Part shown: positions 4,288 through 5,812 of the stretch, in pieces | How positions within the stretch are numbered: position 1 is the first letter of the stretch | Layout of the letters: every line of letters begins with the position of its first letter | From: Thermoplasmata archaeon | GTDB taxonomy: Archaea > Thermoplasmatota > E2 > UBA202 > JdFR-43 | Length of the DNA: 5,812 nucleotides | Direction of reading: 5' to 3' | Assembly (NCBI GenBank): GCA_021157745.1 | Contig: JAGGWA010000003.1 | Coordinates: 1 to 5,812 of the forward strand | The notes under the pieces: model-generated | Seen by the model: the letters and a program-made list of their open reading frames with translations, nothing else | The model's database searches: none | Told to the model about the DNA's origin: nothing | Program-made: the position numbers and the translations under genes

Positions 4288-5510
4288 AGAAGATAGCGAT
4301 ATTTTTTGTAGCAATATTGGTTCTTTCATTCCTGACAGGATGTGTTAAAAAGGAGAAGGAAGAAAATAACAATGCTAATGTAATAAATACGGAAGGAAAA
4401 ATAAAATGGCTCAGCTATGAGGAAGGAATTAACGAGAGTGGCAAGCCATACTTGTTATTTTTCTATTCAAATGAAACCCAGCTCAAAAAGATGGAAAATG
4501 ACGAAATTATCAAACTGGCAAACGATTTTGTAATGATAAAAATCAGCAGTAATTCAATAAACATCTCAAACAAATATAATGTTTCTTCAACACCTTTCAT
4601 AATAATTCTGGATAAAAATGGAAATGAGGTTGTGAGAAGTTTTAACATAAGCAGCAAAGAAATCATGGTTGAGATGTATAATATTGATGTAAGCGAGAAA
4701 GACAATATTTTATGGATGGATTATGAAAGTGGCATTGAGATAGCAAATGAAACCGGAAAACCTGTGCTTTTGTATTTTTATTATTCTTCTCATAGGCTGT
4801 GTCAGCAGACGGAATCAAACCTTTTTACAAATAAAAGTGTCATTGAAAAATCAAAGAGTTTTGTGATGATAAAAATAGATGTTGGCGATGATAAGAATAC
4901 GAATATATTGTATAAATACAGATTCCAGTATATTTACTATACATATAACAACCAAATTTATCCTTATCTCCCGACAGTCATATTTCTAAATGAAAGCAAA
5001 GAAATTCTGCATCGCCTTATAACATATGATGTATATGATCCAAATGATGAGAAGCCGATAGAAAAATTTTTATCCAACATGGATAAGGCGTTAAAAGGAA
5101 AGATATGGGGTTATGACTTCTCTTTTGTTACTTTAGATGGAAAAACAAAGCATTTGAAGGATTATCGTGGTAAAGTTGTTCTTGTTGACATGATGGCAAC
5201 ATGGTGTCAGCCATGTAGAATGCAAATGGCAGAGCTAAAAAAGGTATTGCAGCATTACGGAAAGAAAAAAATCACGATAATATCGATAGATGTTGATGAA
5301 CACGATGATGTAGATAAGATAAAAAGCACATTTGGGGATCATATAAATGAATGGACATTTGGAATGGACAAGTACAAAGTTTCATATCGCTTTTGGGCGA
5401 CTTCTATACCAACGCTTGCCATATTCGATAAATATGGAAGATTGCAATATCTCCGCCCCGGGCTGACGCAGGCAAATGAGCTTGAAAAAATAATAGATGA
5501 AATAATGTAG
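4284..5510 (+). CDS. Lipoprotein with three thioredoxin-like domains, only the last with CXXC (TlpA/ResA-like)
   Basis: A 408-residue protein with a lipoprotein signal peptide: MKK, hydrophobic 4-17, lipobox LTGC with C20, then a charged Asn/Glu linker. It should sit anchored on the outer face of the membrane. Domain 1 (about 41-130) and domain 2 (143-270) are a tandem duplication offset by about 105 residues: both start W-x-x-Y-E-x-G-I, then GKPxLLxFY, then FVMIKI, then a cis-Pro (STPF at P104, LPT at P230). Domain 1 has TQLK (65-68) in place of CXXC and no active-site cysteine. Domain 2 has HRLC (170-173), keeping only the second cysteine, plus a Tyr-rich insertion (about 215-228). Domain 3 (271-408) is a TlpA/ResA-type redoxin with D302, WCQPC (C308, C311) and SIPT (P376). 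Domain 3 probably reduces or exchanges disulfides of exported proteins; domains 1 and 2 may bind substrates. It is coupled to thioredoxin upstream, but no membrane electron carrier is in view. Confidence 0.9.
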   Translation: MKKIAIFFVAILVLSFLTGCVKKEKEENNNANVINTEGKIKWLSYEEGINESGKPYLLFFYSNETQLKKMENDEIIKLANDFVMIKISSNSINISNKYNVSSTPFIIILDKNGNEVVRSFNISSKEIMVEMYNIDVSEKDNILWMDYESGIEIANETGKPVLLYFYYSSHRLCQQTESNLFTNKSVIEKSKSFVMIKIDVGDDKNTNILYKYRFQYIYYTYNNQIYPYLPTVIFLNESKEILHRLITYDVYDPNDEKPIEKFLSNMDKALKGKIWGYDFSFVTLDGKTKHLKDYRGKVVLVDMMATWCQPCRMQMAELKKVLQHYGKKKITIISIDVDEHDDVDKIKSTFGDHINEWTFGMDKYKVSYRFWATSIPTLAIFDKYGRLQYLRPGLTQANELEKIIDEIM

Positions 5511-5812
5511 CTACTCAACTTCCATTAATTGCGATAGTCCAAATCCAATGATAACCCGCATTTCTCCTCTTAAAATTTCATTTACTTCATCAGCATCGAC
5601 ACGCAATTTTTTAAGCAATGCAAGCTTCTGAGGAGTGGCAACGACTATTATTCCTTCTTTTCCAACTTTTTTTATTACTCGCCAGCTGATCTGCTGATTA
5701 CCCCGTCCAAAAATGAAGCCATTACTCAGTGGAGCTACAATTATCCTCGCCTTATTTTTTGAAAGGAAATCGAGCAATTGTTCTTCATTTGCATCCTTTA
5801 TAACCAATTTTC
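5511..5812 (-). CDS. ATP-NAD kinase family protein (COG3199-like), C-terminal fragment
   Basis: The frame is open to the right edge, so only about 100 C-terminal residues are seen; the true start lies outside the window. The stretch IVAPLSNGFIFGRGNQQISW followed by VIKKVG, IIVVATPQKL, LRVDADEVNEIL and MRVIIGFG matches the conserved C-terminal half of archaeal COG3199 proteins, predicted ATP-dependent NAD (or polyphosphate-dependent) kinases of the NAD/diacylglycerol kinase superfamily. The family usually reads FGRGNQ-S-VI and LRVDTGD; here the latter is LRVDADE, so the canonical TGD is changed to ADE. A role in making NADP is plausible but the N-terminal nucleotide-binding part cannot be checked. 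Its TAG abuts the TAG of the convergent lipoprotein gene with no base between. Confidence 0.85.
   Translation of the reverse strand, partial: KLVIKDANEEQLLDFLSKNKARIIVAPLSNGFIFGRGNQQISWRVIKKVGKEGIIVVATPQKLALLKKLRVDADEVNEILRGEMRVIIGFGLSQLMEVE

Overview
The window most likely comes from an AT-rich archaeal chromosome, probably euryarchaeal and possibly Thermoplasmata-like; the rank is an inference. Arginine is mostly AGA/AGG and isoleucine often ATA. There is a PhoU-like tail, a COG3355-type winged-helix regulator, a ribbon-helix-helix protein, a COG3199-type ATP-NAD kinase tail and a thioredoxin with the archaeal MDELEEIR-type N-terminus. Transcription units begin with a TATA-like box about 24-26 bp before the ATG, which indicates leaderless mRNAs. 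Genes inside operons instead have Shine-Dalgarno motifs (GGAGGT, GGAG).

Layout. (1) 1-260, +: C-terminal end of a PhoU-like protein. (2) 296-2218, +: a 640-residue secreted, single-pass membrane protein with Ig-like NEW3/CARDB modules on both sides of the membrane helix. (3) 2262-2492, +: a small ribbon-helix-helix protein with a very basic tail. (4) 3815 down to 2494, -: a two-gene operon of a winged-helix regulator followed by a Cas4-like Fe-S PD-(D/E)XK nuclease carrying four membrane helices inside its fold. (5) 3895-5510, +: a divergent two-gene operon of cytosolic thioredoxin followed by a lipoprotein with three thioredoxin-like domains. (6) 5812 down to 5511, -: C-terminal end of an ATP-NAD kinase family protein. 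Coding is very dense. The only gaps are 261-295, 2219-2261, one base at 2493, and the 73-79 bp divergent promoter at 3816/3822-3894. There is no gene-free stretch over 300 bases, and I saw no tRNA, rRNA, CRISPR array or insertion sequence.

How the parts may work together. The thioredoxin and the lipoprotein are translationally coupled (ATGA overlap plus a strong SD) and probably form a redox pair across the membrane, although no CcdA/DsbD-type electron carrier is visible here. The regulator probably controls its own operon and perhaps the divergent redox operon through the shared promoter region. The most unusual object is the Cas4-like nuclease: all expected catalytic and Fe-S residues are present, but the chain is split by a four-helix membrane insertion that would hold the nuclease at the inner face of the membrane. 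No CRISPR-Cas genes accompany it.
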